Part shown: piece after piece, positions 32,923-44,984 of the stretch
Layout: each line of letters begins with the position of its first letter
Numbering within the stretch: the stretch's first letter is position 1
Source: Lactifluus volemus
Lineage: Eukaryota; Basidiomycota; Agaricomycetes; Russulales; Russulaceae
Direction of reading: 5' to 3'
DNA length: 64,000 nt
NCBI GenBank assembly: GCA_022376515.1
Contig: WTXI01000028.1
Span: 248,001-312,000, forward strand
Position numbers and translations under genes: made by a program
Notes under the pieces: generated by a model
Told to the model about the DNA's origin: nothing
Databases searched by the model: none
Seen by the model: only the letters and a program-made list of their open reading frames with translations

Positions 32923-34640
32923 TGCTAGATGCCAACCCACGAAACTACCGTCGACACGAGCAGCCTCGACGTCCCACACCAGATAACCCTCCCGTTGTCG
33001 ACCCGAGCGGGGTCGATCAGCTCTTCAAGCGCGCCAACGTAGCCCTGCGCTCGGCTGAGATCCATTTTTAAACAGCATCCTCACCAGGCATGGAAAAGAC
33101 ACGCGACATCGTGCACTATACCTCGTTCATCTCCCCCACGATACAACTTTCGAGGCTGAAAGGCGCACGAGGGTCCCAGCGCACCAGAGCGGGCCGCACG
33201 AACGCTACTTGGGGTGGCACAATTGATCGCCCAAGCGCAAAATCGTCATAGAGCAACGCAATGTCATCCGTTGTCAGCGGGAGCGAATCATATGACAGGG
33301 CTTGGTTAGCAGAGGGGCAGGAGCCCCAAAAAGGAGGAGAAAGGCATGCGTACTTGATCTGTTTACCCGCGATGCGCGACTCACGACGGAAGACGTCCTT
33401 CCACATCCGTTCGTAGAGCTTCTTACGATGACGCACGGGCAAGGATTGTTCGTTCGGTTGGCCTGTGAGCTCACACACCACATAGGTCGAGATGTGCCGA
33501 CTGAGAGTGCCGGGAGCGGGCCGAGCACGGGCAAGATGCGTACGCGAAAGTCGCGCAGAGGCGTCAGTTCGTCCACGGAGCCCTTGGCGAGCTCAGAGCT
33601 AGCCAGTGGCAGGGGCTTCACGTCGTCACTGGGTACCTCGGATGAGTATACCACCTGGATTGAGTATTCATGCGCGGAGGAGCGGGAGAAGGTGCAGATG
33701 GGTCATCGTCAGCGTCGGCATCCGCGGAGGAAGGGTCTGATGACGGCAGCATCGGCGGAGATGATCGCTCAGAGCGAGAGAGGATGGCGCGAAGACGTTG
33801 GCGCATGGCGCGCACGAGTGGGTGACCGACTCAGTGGGTCTGTCAGTAATTTCGATGCGCGTCGGGACCGACTTTGTGCGAGCACCCATGGAGAACTTGA
33901 TGTTGTTGTGCATGGAATGAATGAGCAGCTTGACATTTGATTGGTACCGATATTACCAATCACATCTATATCAAACGATGGCCAGCAGCGAGAAAGGTGA
34001 GGACGAAAATGCAAGTAACATGTAGAGTAATCTTTGAAGGAGATACACACCATCGGCGCGAACCAACCATACTGTTCATGTTGCGCGAGTCGATCTGCAC
34101 AAAGGACGCGATAGATTGCAGCATGTGCGGGACGTACCATGACTGTACCTTTGAAATGGACGACGTCAGCAGTTGGCAATGGTGACGTTGAGATTGAGGG
34201 AGGAAAGCGTGATCGTGATGAGATAGGAGCGATTCAGTGACTGATTCCAGGAGGCAAACTGAACAACCCGCTGTATTTGCATTTGAAAACACAGTCCGTC
34301 TATCTTCACAACTGTACGCGCGGATTATTGACCTGTACAAACGGTGCGATAGCTTGCAACGCGCGTGGCACGTACTGTACTTTTGGCGTGCCGACGTCAG
34401 CGAGGGCGGCAGTGGCGTGACGATTGAGGAGGAAAGGGTGACATAGTCAAAGTCGATGAGGTGCTGATAGGCGACGCTAGAACGAGCCAGCATGACCGCC
34501 ACCTAACTCCCAGCCGACGATCACGGCGGTGGCTTAGCGCCCGCGAGTGACGCCCTGCTCGTAGAGGAAGGCATGGTTTCAGGCGGGTTATTTGCGCACG
34601 AGGTCTTCTGAGCATTCTGAACCAGATGCAACTTTAGTTG
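32923..34640 (-). pseudogene. Tcd1/TcdA-like remnant, T6 (two overlapping N-terminal pieces)
   Basis: The 3' exon keeps LLYDDFALGRSIVPPQVAFV and APFSLESCIVGEMNEV (33116-33270) but then stops. Upstream are LPVRHRKKLYERMWKDVFRR, YSSEVPSDDVKPLPLASSEL and DFRVRILPVLGPLPAL (33274-33654). The N-terminal region occurs twice: once at 33960-34190 (decayed VKLL/ALADV area) and again at 34330-34640, where a degraded IVGW-type loop and an RHATAALADVGT-like stretch can be read in mixed frames. T6 is therefore a composite of two copies, like T4/T4b. Confidence 0.6.
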
Positions 34641-34747
34641 GAGTAGGGAGGATGGAGAGGGACACTTGTCACTGATCAAACGACGGATCCACAAGGAGAA
34701 CAGTTAGGAGTGACTCAGACATGGTCGTTGAAAACACAGCCTCTCCA

Positions 34748-34761
34748 TCAATAATATAACT
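34748..34761 (+). promoter_or_regulatory. TATA-like core upstream of F-box G
   Basis: ATCAATAATATAACTAC-type block, followed by TTTCCATAC and a pyrimidine-rich stretch, about 40 bp before the ATG at 34802. Confidence 0.4.
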
Positions 34762-34801
34762 ACTTTCCATACTACACTTCTCATTGTCACCGCACCCTTC
34801 G

Positions 34802-36468
34802 ATGAACCCTCTCAAGTACGTTAAACAAGCTCTCACTGGCCCGTACCTGACTTTATACTAGTACCTTAAACAGCCGCACTCGAAAGCTCATCGGCCATGT
34901 ATTGTCAAGCTCCCAATCAACGAGCACTGATATCCCCCATCACTCACCCTCCAACACTTCTCCTTCTAAAACTCACAAGATAGGAAAGCTCATGGGATGT
35001 TCCAAGAAGGGATCAAGGTGGATTCGAAGACGAGGTACGGCACGGTGATATCAGCTACACTCACAACGATGTCTTATTGTATGATGCAGGTCAAATTTCA
35101 CCCCGTGTTACAATCTGTTCACTTCCAGATGATGTCCTCCTCGACATCTTCGAATTCTGCCTACCTGATCTTGTGGGGCGCCGAGCGAGGGCATGGCCCA
35201 AGTTAGTGCATGTATGCCAAAGATGGCGATACATCGTGTTTGCATCTCCACTTCGTCTCGATCTCCGCCTTCTCTGCACAGAAAGGACTCCTGTGAGGAG
35301 GACACTGGATGTCTGGCCCCCCTTGCCTGTCGAAATAGAGTGCTTCTCTGTTTATCCTTGGGAGGAGGATAATGTAATCGCTGCACTCGAGCGCCCTAAC
35401 CGTGTACGCAACATCATGATTTCTCACAACGGAACAACGACACCACTGGAGCGTTTGGTCACAGTGATGCAGGAGCCATTTCCGGCAATCGAATATCTTT
35501 CTCTTCGGATGGTAACAGGGACTGTGTCAGCGCTTCCTAATACATTCTTAGGTGGATCCGCCCCACGTCTACGATCACTCCATTTGCACCGTATTCCATT
35601 TCCGACATTACCGCTACTTCTTTTGTCTTCCAATGACCTTGTCGATCTCTCCCTTTCACGGATACCGCATTCTGGTTACATTCCGCCTGAGGCAATGGCT
35701 ATGTGCATCTCCGCCTTGACCAGCCTCACGGACCTTTCCATCGGTTTCGAATCCCCGGCTTCTCATCCTGATCCAATAACTCGACGTCCACCTCCGCTGA
35801 CACGTGCTATCCTCCCCGCTCTCACCAATTTTGACTTTTATGGTGTCAGTGAGTACTTGGAGGACCTCATGACCCGAACCGATGCCCCTCTACTCCAACG
35901 CGTGAAAATAACATTATTCAATCAGCTGGTCTTTGACATCCAACAACTCACTCGGTTCATCGATTATGCACCAGCGCTTAGGCCATACTATCGTGCCCTC
36001 ATACACACTGTTGACTCCTTCGGAATTACTTTTTGGCCAAGGAGACAGTCTTCCATTGGCAAGTCCCTTTCATTCAACATCTCATGCAAAGAGGTAGATT
36101 TGCAAGCCTCATCCTTTGTGCAAATATGCAACCAACTTTCGTTCGTCCTGTCTAGTATTGAAGAGCTCACCATCGACGAGGAGGGATGGGTTTTTCTATT
36201 CGGTATGGACGACACACAATGGTTGGAACTCTTTCAGCCGTTTACTGCTGTTCAGACCATGCGTATATTTAACAATACGCCGCATTCACCCATCCTGTCA
36301 GCGCTACGAGGGCTCAGTGGGGGATCGGCCACGCAGGTGTTACCCGCATTGGAGGAGCTTCGATTATTACGGTATCAGGCACTGGCATCTCAGCACGACA
36401 ACTGGCCATTCATCGTCGCACGTCAATGTTCTGATCACCCTGTGGTTGTCCGCAAACTCCGAGAGTAG
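34802..36468 (+). CDS. F-box/LRR-like protein, array copy G (517 aa)
   Basis: Exons 34802-34815, 34874-35034 and 35090-36468 give 518 codons in frame. The splice acceptor of intron 1 is AAACAG, followed by C rather than G (Asn instead of Lys). Intron 2 is 55 nt because of a 6-bp insertion (GTACGGCACGGTG...). The F-box is SLPDDVLLDIFEFCLPDLV. The third exon has diverged at several LRR loops (MISHNGTTTPLERL, LIHTVDSFGITFWPRRQSS), which are among the most variable surfaces of the array. It ends in VVVRKLRE. Confidence 0.85.
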
Positions 36469-36786
36469 ATGTGGTAGGAAGCTCAATGTTGTTTACAACC
36501 CCTTCCACTCATCGTTACACCCTGTTGATTCATGTTACTCCTATTGTCCCGCTATGCTTTCCCTGTATATATCTAACTCTTCTTCGTGGGCATTCCCATT
36601 ATCCAAGATATATTTTATAAAGTATCAGTAAACGATGGATCAAGATATATATAGCTGCATGGACACTGCACTGATTTGATTGGGCCAAAGGACCATCCGT
36701 AGGTACTATACAGGCTGCCCTACGTTTTATCATAAGCTGATGGCATTGTAATGCATGGAAAACCGCAGGCATCCAAATCCTGTAAC

Positions 36787-38010
36787 ATATTAATGGAATG
36801 CCCGCTCGCGAAATCGCCGTGCTTGCGCGATACGAGCAGCCTTGACGCCCCACACCTCCTTGGAGCTGCTGATAACGATCCCGTTGTCAAACCGAGTGTG
36901 ATCGATGGGCTCTCCAAGCACGTCGACGTAGCCCTTTTGCGGGCGCTTCGCATCCCTCATCTTGGCCTGGAAAAGACACGCGACATCGCGCTCATCTCCC
37001 CCACGACGCAATTTCCGAGGCTAAGAGGCACACGGGGGTCCCAGCGCATCAGAGCGGGCCACACCCATGCTGCGTGGGGCAGCACAATCGATCGCTGAGT
37101 GCAAAATCATCATTGAGAAATGCAATGTTGGTCGTCGCCAGCGGGAGCGAACTATAAAACGGGACTCGGGTTAGCTGGGGGAACGCGCGCTTCGAAAGGA
37201 GATAGGCATGCATACTTGATCTGTTTGCCCGCGATGCGCGACTCGCGGTGCAACTACATCCATTCATAGAGCTTCTTACGATGGCGCACAGACAACGGTC
37301 GGTCGGGCGGGCGGCCCGCGAGCTCACGCGACACATAGGTTGCGATTTTCAGGTTGAGGAGCGCTGGGAGTGGACCAAGCATGGGCAACTTGAAGATGCC
37401 TATGTGAAAGTCGCGCAGAGGTGCCAGTTCATCCACAGCGTCAGTGGCGAGCTCAGAGTTGGCTAGCGGGAGCAACGTCACGTCATTTCTGGGTACCTCG
37501 GATGAGTATACCATTGGGATTGAGTATTCGCGCGCGGAGGAGGCAGGTGAAGGTGCAAATGAGTCATCGTCGGCGTCAGCATTGGCGGAGATGACCATCG
37601 AGAGCGGGAGAGGATGGCACGAAGACGTTGGCGCACGGCGCGCGCGAGCGGGTCGTAATAAGTCGCGGATAAGTCGGCAATTTGTATGAGCGTTAGGTCC
37701 GACCTGGTCTTAGCACCATGGAGGAAAACACTTTGATGTTGCATGAGCAGCTTGACTTGGGGATGAAATGCAAAGTAAGATATAGAGTAAAGGTGGCCAC
37801 ATGCAAACGACGACAACTACCTAATTTGCAACTGAAGGGGACCTTCACCGTCTGTACACCACACCTTACTGTTTGTGCGAGTCAACCTGCACAAAAGACG
37901 CAATAGCTTGCAGCATGAGCAGGATGCGCCATGACTGTACCTTTGATATGGGGATGGCAGTGGTGACGGTTGTGATTGAGCGACGGACGCGTGATCGTGA
38001 GGATGGTCCT
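36787..38010 (-). pseudogene. Tcd1/TcdA-like remnant, T7
   Basis: A 114-codon open piece (37254-37598) reads SSAREYSIPMVYSSEVPRND, VTLLPLANSELATDAVDELA, PMLGPLPALLNLKIATYV and PLSVRHRKKLYEWM. Downstream, the C-terminal exon is frameshifted around 36900-37100. Upstream, the SSMGAGTK-type segment appears as FLHGAKTRSDLTLIQIADLS (37680-37740), and the intron donor region lies near 37830. The ATP loop is lost. Close to its 5' end the spacer contains the possible MITE. Confidence 0.65.
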
Positions 38011-38473
38011 CGATGGAGTAGAGTATCCCATAGAAACCTTCCGTCCTGTCTTTTACAGTAAAGAAATGCCCAACCAGCCCAATTTTGTTATGATGATTGC
38101 ACTCGGCAAACAATTTGGGGTGACATGTGGTTGCCTAGAAACACAGGAGAGCCTCGCTGGCAGGTCGTCCCCCTACTGTATCAGCAATACAGTATAACTA
38201 AGGTAGCAACATCAGGTTTCAGCACGGTTTATGTAAGCATTGAGACCACTGAGAAGGCATCATGAACTCCTCAATCACAACTCAACAAAATAACAATCTA
38301 GCAAATAGGATAGAAAGCATAGTTCAGTAGCTTTGTATCCTATTTGTTATAATTTAAAAATATTATGTTTTGGGCATGCAGTTCACAATTTTTTATTATT
38401 ACTGCAAACTTACTATCTTATCTTTCTGATTCTATTTCTGCAATATTCGAAAATTCATGCACGAATTTTGACC

Positions 38474-38731
38474 GGTTATGTAATCCAAAAAATCACGTGT
38501 AGTATTACTAATGCATGAGCCACGTGATGCCTCCTCAGTTGGGAAGTGCTGCCCATGGGCCAAACAAGCATTACCATGGGGATCATACATTGACTCAGAG
38601 TAGTGGTAGTAAAGTGTCTTATTCCCTCAATATATGCCCCACATGCCATCTCCCTTGACTCAGTGCACTGGAAAATTGCAAAATTGACCGAGATCACGTG
38701 ACTTAACCCTAGGGTTACAGCTTACATAACC
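38474..38731. mobile_element. Possible MITE with 10-bp terminal inverted repeats
   Basis: GGTTATGTAA at 38474-38483 is inverted as TTACATAACC at 38722-38731, enclosing 258 bp. The interior is AT-rich on the left and holds three CACGTG boxes (near 38491, 38520 and 38695), unlike the GC-richer array spacer. The sister spacers lack this sequence, so it is an insertion. No clear target duplication was found, and the left ~300 bp of AT-rich sequence (38180-38470) may belong to it or to another insert. Confidence 0.4.
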
Positions 38732-40402
38732 CGTGCTGGAACCTGATGATCCCTACCTTACTTTCCGTACGTCTCTTTCATCGACACCGCGATCTTCAAT
38801 GAACCCTCGCAAGTACGTCAAAAGACCTCTCACTGGCCCTATTTCAAAGTACCTGACTTTATACCCTAAACAGGTGCACTCCAAATCTCATCAGCCATGC
38901 GTCGTCAAGCTCCCAATCAAAGAGCACTGACATTCCCCGTCACTCACCCTCCTACACTTCTCCTTCCAAAATCAGCAGGATAGGAAAGCACGTGGTATGT
39001 TCCAAGAAGGGATCAGGTTCGAATCGAGGACGAGGTACGTCAATATCGGCTGCACTCATAACGTTGTCTTATTGTACAATGCAGGTCAAATCTCAACCCG
39101 TGTTACAATCTGTTCGCTTCCAGATAATGTCCTCCTAGACATCTTCGAATTCTGCCTACCTTATTCTGTAGAGCCTCTGGACCAAGCGAGGGGATGGGCT
39201 ATGCGATATCTGATTCTGAATCCTCCAGGCCGAGCGAGTGCATGGTCTAAGCTAGTGCATGTATGCCAAAGATGGAGATACATCGTATTTGCATCCCCAC
39301 TTCGTCTCGACCTGTGCCTTCTCTGCACACCAAGTACTCCTGTGAGGAAGATGCTGGATATCTGGCCCCCCTTGCCTATCCAAATACAGTACTTTTCTGT
39401 TGATCCTCGAGTTGAGGATAACATAATTGCTGCACTCGAGCACCCTAACCGTCTACGCACCATTTCGCTCCGTGGAATAACGATTCCACTGGAGCGTTTG
39501 GTCGCAGTGATGCAAAAGCCATTTCCGGAACTGGAATCTCTTTCTCTTCATATAGAAGGGATGGTGCCGGCGCTTCCCAATACGTTCTTAGGTGGATTCA
39601 CCCCACGTCTGCGATCACTCCATTTGACATCCATTCCATTTTCGACATTACCACAACTTCTTTTATCCTCGAATGACCTTGTCGATCTCTCCCTTTTGAA
39701 GATACCGCATAGTGGTTATATTTCGCCCGAGGCAATGGCCAGGTGCATCTCCGCATTGACCAGGCTCACGAACCTTTCCATCGGTTTCATATCCCCGACT
39801 TCTCGGCCTGATCCAACAACCCGACGTCCACCTCCGATGACACGTGCTGTCCTCCCTGCTCTCACAGAGTTTGAGTTCCATGGTGTCAGTGAGTATTTGG
39901 AGGACCTCTTGGCCCGAATCGGTGCCCCTCTACTCCGCGCTGTGGATATAATATTATTCAATCAGCTGGTCTTTGGCATCCAGCAACTCCCTCAGTTTAT
40001 CGGCCATGCACCAGCACTTATGCCCCACGATACAGCAAACATATACATTTATACCGACTACGCCGTGATCACCTTTTCATCAATGAGACGACCTTCCTTC
40101 AATGATCTGCTTAGATTCGAAATCTCATGCAGAGGGGTAGATTGGCAAGTCTCGTCTGTGGCTCAGATTTGCAACCAGCTTTCCGAGTCGTTCATCATGT
40201 CCAGTATTGAACATCTCTACATACGAGGAAAATGCCGACGTCGTCGTCGGCGACCTTGCTTGGTTTTTTCTTTTAAAGATCAATATATACGTTTGCGTAC
40301 AGCATTGTTACAATACAGTGTTGGAAGAAAAGGAGAAAACAATTTGACGTTAAGTATTATCGTACAGGTGAAGTCAACAGGTGTTGCAGCATCTTTAATA
40401 GG

Positions 40403-40407
40403 AGGCA
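40403..40407 (+). repeat. Copia target site duplication, left
   Basis: AGGCA, identical to 46092-46096. Confidence 0.9.
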
Positions 40408-40858
40408 TGATGAAAAGCAGCGGCTGAGGTAGATTAGATAACGCTAGATAAGATAGCGTTCAGTCGATGTGTAAGAGACTATATTTCATAATCATAATTT
40501 ACCTAGATAAGATAGCGCTAAGTAAAAGTCGCGTGAGTCCAAATAAGGTAAAAGATGATGTAATCGTAATACTCACTTCAGTCGATGTGTAAGAGACTGA
40601 AGTGATAGCAGCTGGGAAATGTCCTTTAAATACATAGAAGGAGCGTGCATTGGCCTAGGGCCTCATACAATAGATGTACAATAAACATAATGCCATCATT
40701 GTCCTTTCTGAGAGAATAGGGAGCGTGCACAATGGTAAAGAATGTATTAATCAATTATCTACGAATATCTACATTGTACGCTTGGACCGGTTAGATCCGG
40801 TCCGTGACACTGTCCGTACTGCCCGGGAATGTTCCCGCGCTACCGGCCCGTCTCAACA
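40408..40858 (-). repeat. Copia 3' LTR
   Basis: 451 bp, no difference seen from 45641-46091. TG/CA ends. Confidence 0.9.
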
Positions 40859-40885
40859 TCTCCCCGTGATTAAGACATTCCTAGA

Positions 40886-43800
40886 TTAGATAATGAGTCC
40901 TAATCCAGTAACGAAGTCTTGTAGTTTCACGCGCGCGAGAGGCTTAGTCAATCCATCAGCCAACATATCGTTGGTAGAAGTCCTGATAAGATCAATAAAA
41001 CCATCTTGAACATATTCACGGATCGCGTGATGTTTGATGGGGATGTGTTTAGATCTTCTCCCGGTCACGGGGTTGAGCGCCAGATCAACTGCACCCTTGT
41101 TATCTCCGTGTAGGGGAATCGGATCAGAGATCTCGTAGCCGATCTCGCTGAAGAAACTCCGATACCACGCTGCCTGATTACCAGCATCAGTGAGCGCCAT
41201 GTACTCGGCCTGGGTGGTGCTTTGAGCCACGGTCTTTTGTTTGCGTGATGTCCATGAGATCGCGGCATCAGCCAATAAGAACACGTAGCCCGATGTGGAA
41301 TGATAATCATCCGCATCATCTCCCAAGCTGGAATCGGAGAATCCGTGCAGCCCGTCGCCACGCGCGCCATCATATCGCAGCCGTAGATCTGCGGTGCCAT
41401 TGAGATAAGATAGCACGTATTTGGCTAATCGCAGATGCTGAGGAGACGGATTAGATGCGTATTGCGCAAGGCGTGAGACAGCAAAGGATATATCGGGCCT
41501 AGTGCCGATCTGAACGTAGAGCAGACTGCCAATGATCTTCTGATAGTAGTTGATCTCTGCAGCTGTCGCTTGATCAGTGTACTTGATTAGATGTACTTCA
41601 GCACCGGCCGGAAGTGGGGTGATTGTGGGGTTGCTATCAGCCATCCCAAAGCGATCGACAATTTCTGCGATGTAACTTGATTGATCTATCTCTAATCGCT
41701 TGATTGATCTGTCGCGCGTGATTCTGACTCCAAGATATGAGTCGATCTCGCCTAGATCGGTCATTTCGTAGCGACTAGACAGCGTAGATTTGATTTGATC
41801 AACTGATTTTCGCGAATCGCCTAAGATTGTGATATCATCGACATAGAGGATCACTATAATCGTTCCCCCCTCATCTTGGCGATGATAAACCCCGGCATCG
41901 GAATGCGTGCGCGTAAATCCGAGCCCGATAAGGACTCCATGGAACTGCTGATTCCATGCGCGCGATGCCTGTTTGAGCCCGTAGATTGCCTTTTTAAGGA
42001 GGCATACCTTATCTGATCTGTCCGGATCTATGAAACCTTGCGGCTGCTCCATGTAGATTTCCTCGTCCAGTAGCCCATTCAGGAACGCCGACTTGACGTC
42101 CATCTGATGGATCTCCCAATCCTCTAGCGCGGCCAACGCTAGTAGCAGTCTTAAAGACTCAAATCGGGCTACTGGGGAGAAGGTTTCATCGTAATCTATT
42201 CCCTGTACCTGAGTGAACCCCTTTGCGACTAATCGCGCGCGATAACGCCCATCTGCTTTCCGCTTAAACACCCATTTAGATTTGACGGCCTTCCGGCCCG
42301 CCGGTAAGTCTACCAATTCCCAGGTTCCATTTTTGGCCAGGGCGTCCATTTCATATTGGCACGCGTCCTGCCATTCCTCTGCGGAATCCGAGCCCATGGC
42401 TTCCTTAAAGGTAGTGGGATCTCGGGACTCCGCTGCAGCCAATAAAGCGGCGTGTGAAAGCTGACCGGTCCGAGGCGCGCGCGCTGCGTTATCTGCATTA
42501 GCGTAGCGCGGATTTGGACGTGGGCGTTCCCGGAGTCGCATAGGCGAGGGCGGACGTCCGAAGGACGGTCCGGGAAGCCGATTGTCCGGAAGCGGAAGTG
42601 GCTGCCGCCTGATCCGGGCAACGCGCGCTCGGGCTGGAGGAGTGGCTGCTGGCTGTGAGGGTGGAGTATGGAATACTGTAGACTGTCTATCCGGTGTAGG
42701 TATTACTTGGGGTGTTTCAGGGGGTGCAGGAATACTAGGGGTACTCATAGGGAATGTAATCGTTGTAGATCCTTCAATCATAGAGGTTTGCGCAGGCGCG
42801 GGAGCGGGCGGCCCGGCGGCTGCGCTGGCTGGGAACGTAGTCTCATCGAATGTCACGTCGCGGGACAGTACGATCGAGCGCGTAGATCTGTTCCAAAACC
42901 GGTAACCTTTAGAACCCGGTGCATAGCCGACAAAGATCATTTCGATCGACCGAGGATCAAGCTTCTTTCGCTTGGCCTCGGGTGTGTGAACGAAGGCTTT
43001 AGATCCGAAAACTCGGAGATAAGAGACATCCGGAATGTGCCCCGCATTCCAGAGCTCATGCGGCGTTTTCCATCCAACGATCCGAGAGGGCGATCTGTTG
43101 TATGTATGAACGGCAGCGTCTATAGCTAGTTCCCAGAAGCCTTTAGATAATCCGGCACTGTGTAGCATAGATCGCGCCTTATCTAAGATCGTCCTGTTCC
43201 ATCGCTCAGCCAATCCATTCTGCTGAGGCGATCCCGGCATCGTTAGCTTGTGATCGATCCCTTTCGCGTCCAATATAGCTTTCAGGGCGCCTGATATGTA
43301 TTCTCCCCCGCGATCAGAGTGTAACGCGAGCATGCGATCTGAGGTCTGGTTCTCAGCCCAGGCCAGGTACTTTTGGAACGCAGCTGCACACTGATCTTTT
43401 CGCTTAAGGAAGTAGACTACTCCAAATCGGGAGTAATCATCTACAAATGTGGCGATATACAGAGCCCCATGGATAGATTTGATTTCCATCGGTCCGGCTA
43501 GATCGCTGTGAACGATCGCTAATCGCCGGTCCGATCTTTTGGACGAAGCCGAAAAGGGAAGTCGCGTCTGCTTGCCGAGCTCACAGCCGGGGCAGGGCGA
43601 CTGATCATCAGAGATCGGAGCGCTGAAGGACATGCCTTTTACGGAGGCGCTGTGCCTCATCAGGGCATTGTATGATAAGTGTCCCATACGCTGATGCCAG
43701 ATCTCGATTGAAGTGGATGTACTTGTGTGCGCGTGGATTGCAGGATTAGATGTGTCTAGCCAGAATAGATTATCTGCTAGATATCCCTGCGCGATCTTGC

Positions 43801-44968
43801 GATCATTGATCAAGATCTCAAACTTTGATTCCCCAAAGATGATCCTGCCTCCCTTGCGTAAGAGCGCGCCTACTGAGAAGTAGCGTGCCTGAGCATCTGG
43901 GACGTGCATAACATTGTGCAGGGTCAGCTCCGAAGTGCGATCCCCTCCGATCGTCTTTACGATTACTGTTCCGATCCCGATCTGCGCGATCTCTGCATGT
44001 CCACCCAGGCTGACTGCGCCTTTGGCTGGTGTCCATGTTACAAAGTCTGATCTATAAGGTGTGATGTGATGTGTGGCGCCTGAGTCCACCATCCATCTAG
44101 ATCGCGCGGCGGTATACAGGGAAACTCGGATCTCATTGTCATCATCCGTTATCTCGGTTATCGTAGCAGTACTAGGTACTACTTGGATGTGCGCGTTCAC
44201 CGCTTTGTTGGGTGTCTGCGCCGATCCTGCCTTATCCTTGTCCTTCTTTTCCTTATCTGCTAGGTCCTTCTTCTTTTTACGGCACTCATTACTTTTGTGC
44301 CCGGACTTCTTGCAGTAATAACAAGTGATATCGCCCTTATCTTTTTGTTTTTTGACAGGCGCGATCTTGTTTAGGGACGCGGAGGCGCCGGCCCGACGAC
44401 CTTCCTCATTGAGAATCCGATCTTGGATCGTCTGAGGCTTGAGATCGGAAGGCGCGCCGGAGGCTAGGATAGTCGAGGCAACTGCCGAGAATGATTCCGG
44501 AAGTGCTCGGATAAGGATAAACGAGAATTGGAGATCGGAGATTGGCATGTCATTATTCTGGAGGGATACGCGTGCTTCATTGAGTTTCTGCAGCTGTGGG
44601 AGCATCGGGCTGGATTCATCGAGCGATGTGCCTGTCAGGGCAGTCCATGTATTGAACGCGGACATTGATCCGACGCCTCCGTAGATCCGCTTTAGTTCAT
44701 CCCATTTCTTCTTGACAGTATCAAATTTGATATCATCGGATACTGCCGTCCAGACATCCTTTTGTGTATATATTTCTAGGGTGCCCAATAGGAGTTCTTC
44801 TGCGGCGTTCCAGTCCGGAGCGACCGGATCGGTCGGATCGTTCGTGATATGCGCTCGGAGTGCGTTCATCCGGAGTAGCGCAGTGATCCGAGATGACCAC
44901 GTGCCCCAATTAGATCCGTCAAGGATCTCAATCGCGGCTGCAGGGGGAAAGCTGAGACTTGGTGCCAT
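40886..44968 (-). CDS. Copia gag-pol polyprotein (1360 aa)
   Basis: Uninterrupted. The gag part (about 1-210) begins FPPAAAIEILDGSNWGTWSS. A CCHC knuckle (CYYCKKSGHKSNEC) is at 216-229. The aspartic protease has the DSGATHHI motif at 295-302. The integrase zinc finger is WHQRMGHLSYNAL...CPGCELGKQTRLPF (424-472), and the DDE core has Asp in HSDLAG (488), Asp in HSDRGG (552) and Glu in GLAERWNR (588). The reverse transcriptase is in the last 500 residues, with DYDETFSPVARFESLRLLLA and the YVDD catalytic box (LYVDDITILGD). RNase H has STTQAEYMALTDAG, and the end has DMLADGLTKPL. The order protease-integrase-RT defines Copia/Ty1. All key residues are present, so it could be active. Confidence 0.93.
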   Translation of the reverse strand: MAPSLSFPPAAAIEILDGSNWGTWSSRITALLRMNALRAHITNDPTDPVAPDWNAAEELLLGTLEIYTQKDVWTAVSDDIKFDTVKKKWDELKRIYGGVGSMSAFNTWTALTGTSLDESSPMLPQLQKLNEARVSLQNNDMPISDLQFSFILIRALPESFSAVASTILASGAPSDLKPQTIQDRILNEEGRRAGASASLNKIAPVKKQKDKGDITCYYCKKSGHKSNECRKKKKDLADKEKKDKDKAGSAQTPNKAVNAHIQVVPSTATITEITDDDNEIRVSLYTAARSRWMVDSGATHHITPYRSDFVTWTPAKGAVSLGGHAEIAQIGIGTVIVKTIGGDRTSELTLHNVMHVPDAQARYFSVGALLRKGGRIIFGESKFEILINDRKIAQGYLADNLFWLDTSNPAIHAHTSTSTSIEIWHQRMGHLSYNALMRHSASVKGMSFSAPISDDQSPCPGCELGKQTRLPFSASSKRSDRRLAIVHSDLAGPMEIKSIHGALYIATFVDDYSRFGVVYFLKRKDQCAAAFQKYLAWAENQTSDRMLALHSDRGGEYISGALKAILDAKGIDHKLTMPGSPQQNGLAERWNRTILDKARSMLHSAGLSKGFWELAIDAAVHTYNRSPSRIVGWKTPHELWNAGHIPDVSYLRVFGSKAFVHTPEAKRKKLDPRSIEMIFVGYAPGSKGYRFWNRSTRSIVLSRDVTFDETTFPASAAAGPPAPAPAQTSMIEGSTTITFPMSTPSIPAPPETPQVIPTPDRQSTVFHTPPSQPAATPPARARVARIRRQPLPLPDNRLPGPSFGRPPSPMRLRERPRPNPRYANADNAARAPRTGQLSHAALLAAAESRDPTTFKEAMGSDSAEEWQDACQYEMDALAKNGTWELVDLPAGRKAVKSKWVFKRKADGRYRARLVAKGFTQVQGIDYDETFSPVARFESLRLLLALAALEDWEIHQMDVKSAFLNGLLDEEIYMEQPQGFIDPDRSDKVCLLKKAIYGLKQASRAWNQQFHGVLIGLGFTRTHSDAGVYHRQDEGGTIIVILYVDDITILGDSRKSVDQIKSTLSSRYEMTDLGEIDSYLGVRITRDRSIKRLEIDQSSYIAEIVDRFGMADSNPTITPLPAGAEVHLIKYTDQATAAEINYYQKIIGSLLYVQIGTRPDISFAVSRLAQYASNPSPQHLRLAKYVLSYLNGTADLRLRYDGARGDGLHGFSDSSLGDDADDYHSTSGYVFLLADAAISWTSRKQKTVAQSTTQAEYMALTDAGNQAAWYRSFFSEIGYEISDPIPLHGDNKGAVDLALNPVTGRRSKHIPIKHHAIREYVQDGFIDLIRTSTNDMLADGLTKPLARVKLQDFVTGLGLII

Positions 44969-44984
44969 ACTGCGATAAGATTAT

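Noticed and set aside
40674..40889. Small + strand frame in the left Copia LTR
   Set aside because: Pure LTR sequence, identical in the right LTR; no gene.
42282..43129. + strand frames within the Copia polyprotein region
   Set aside because: Shadows of the intact - strand 1360-codon frame.
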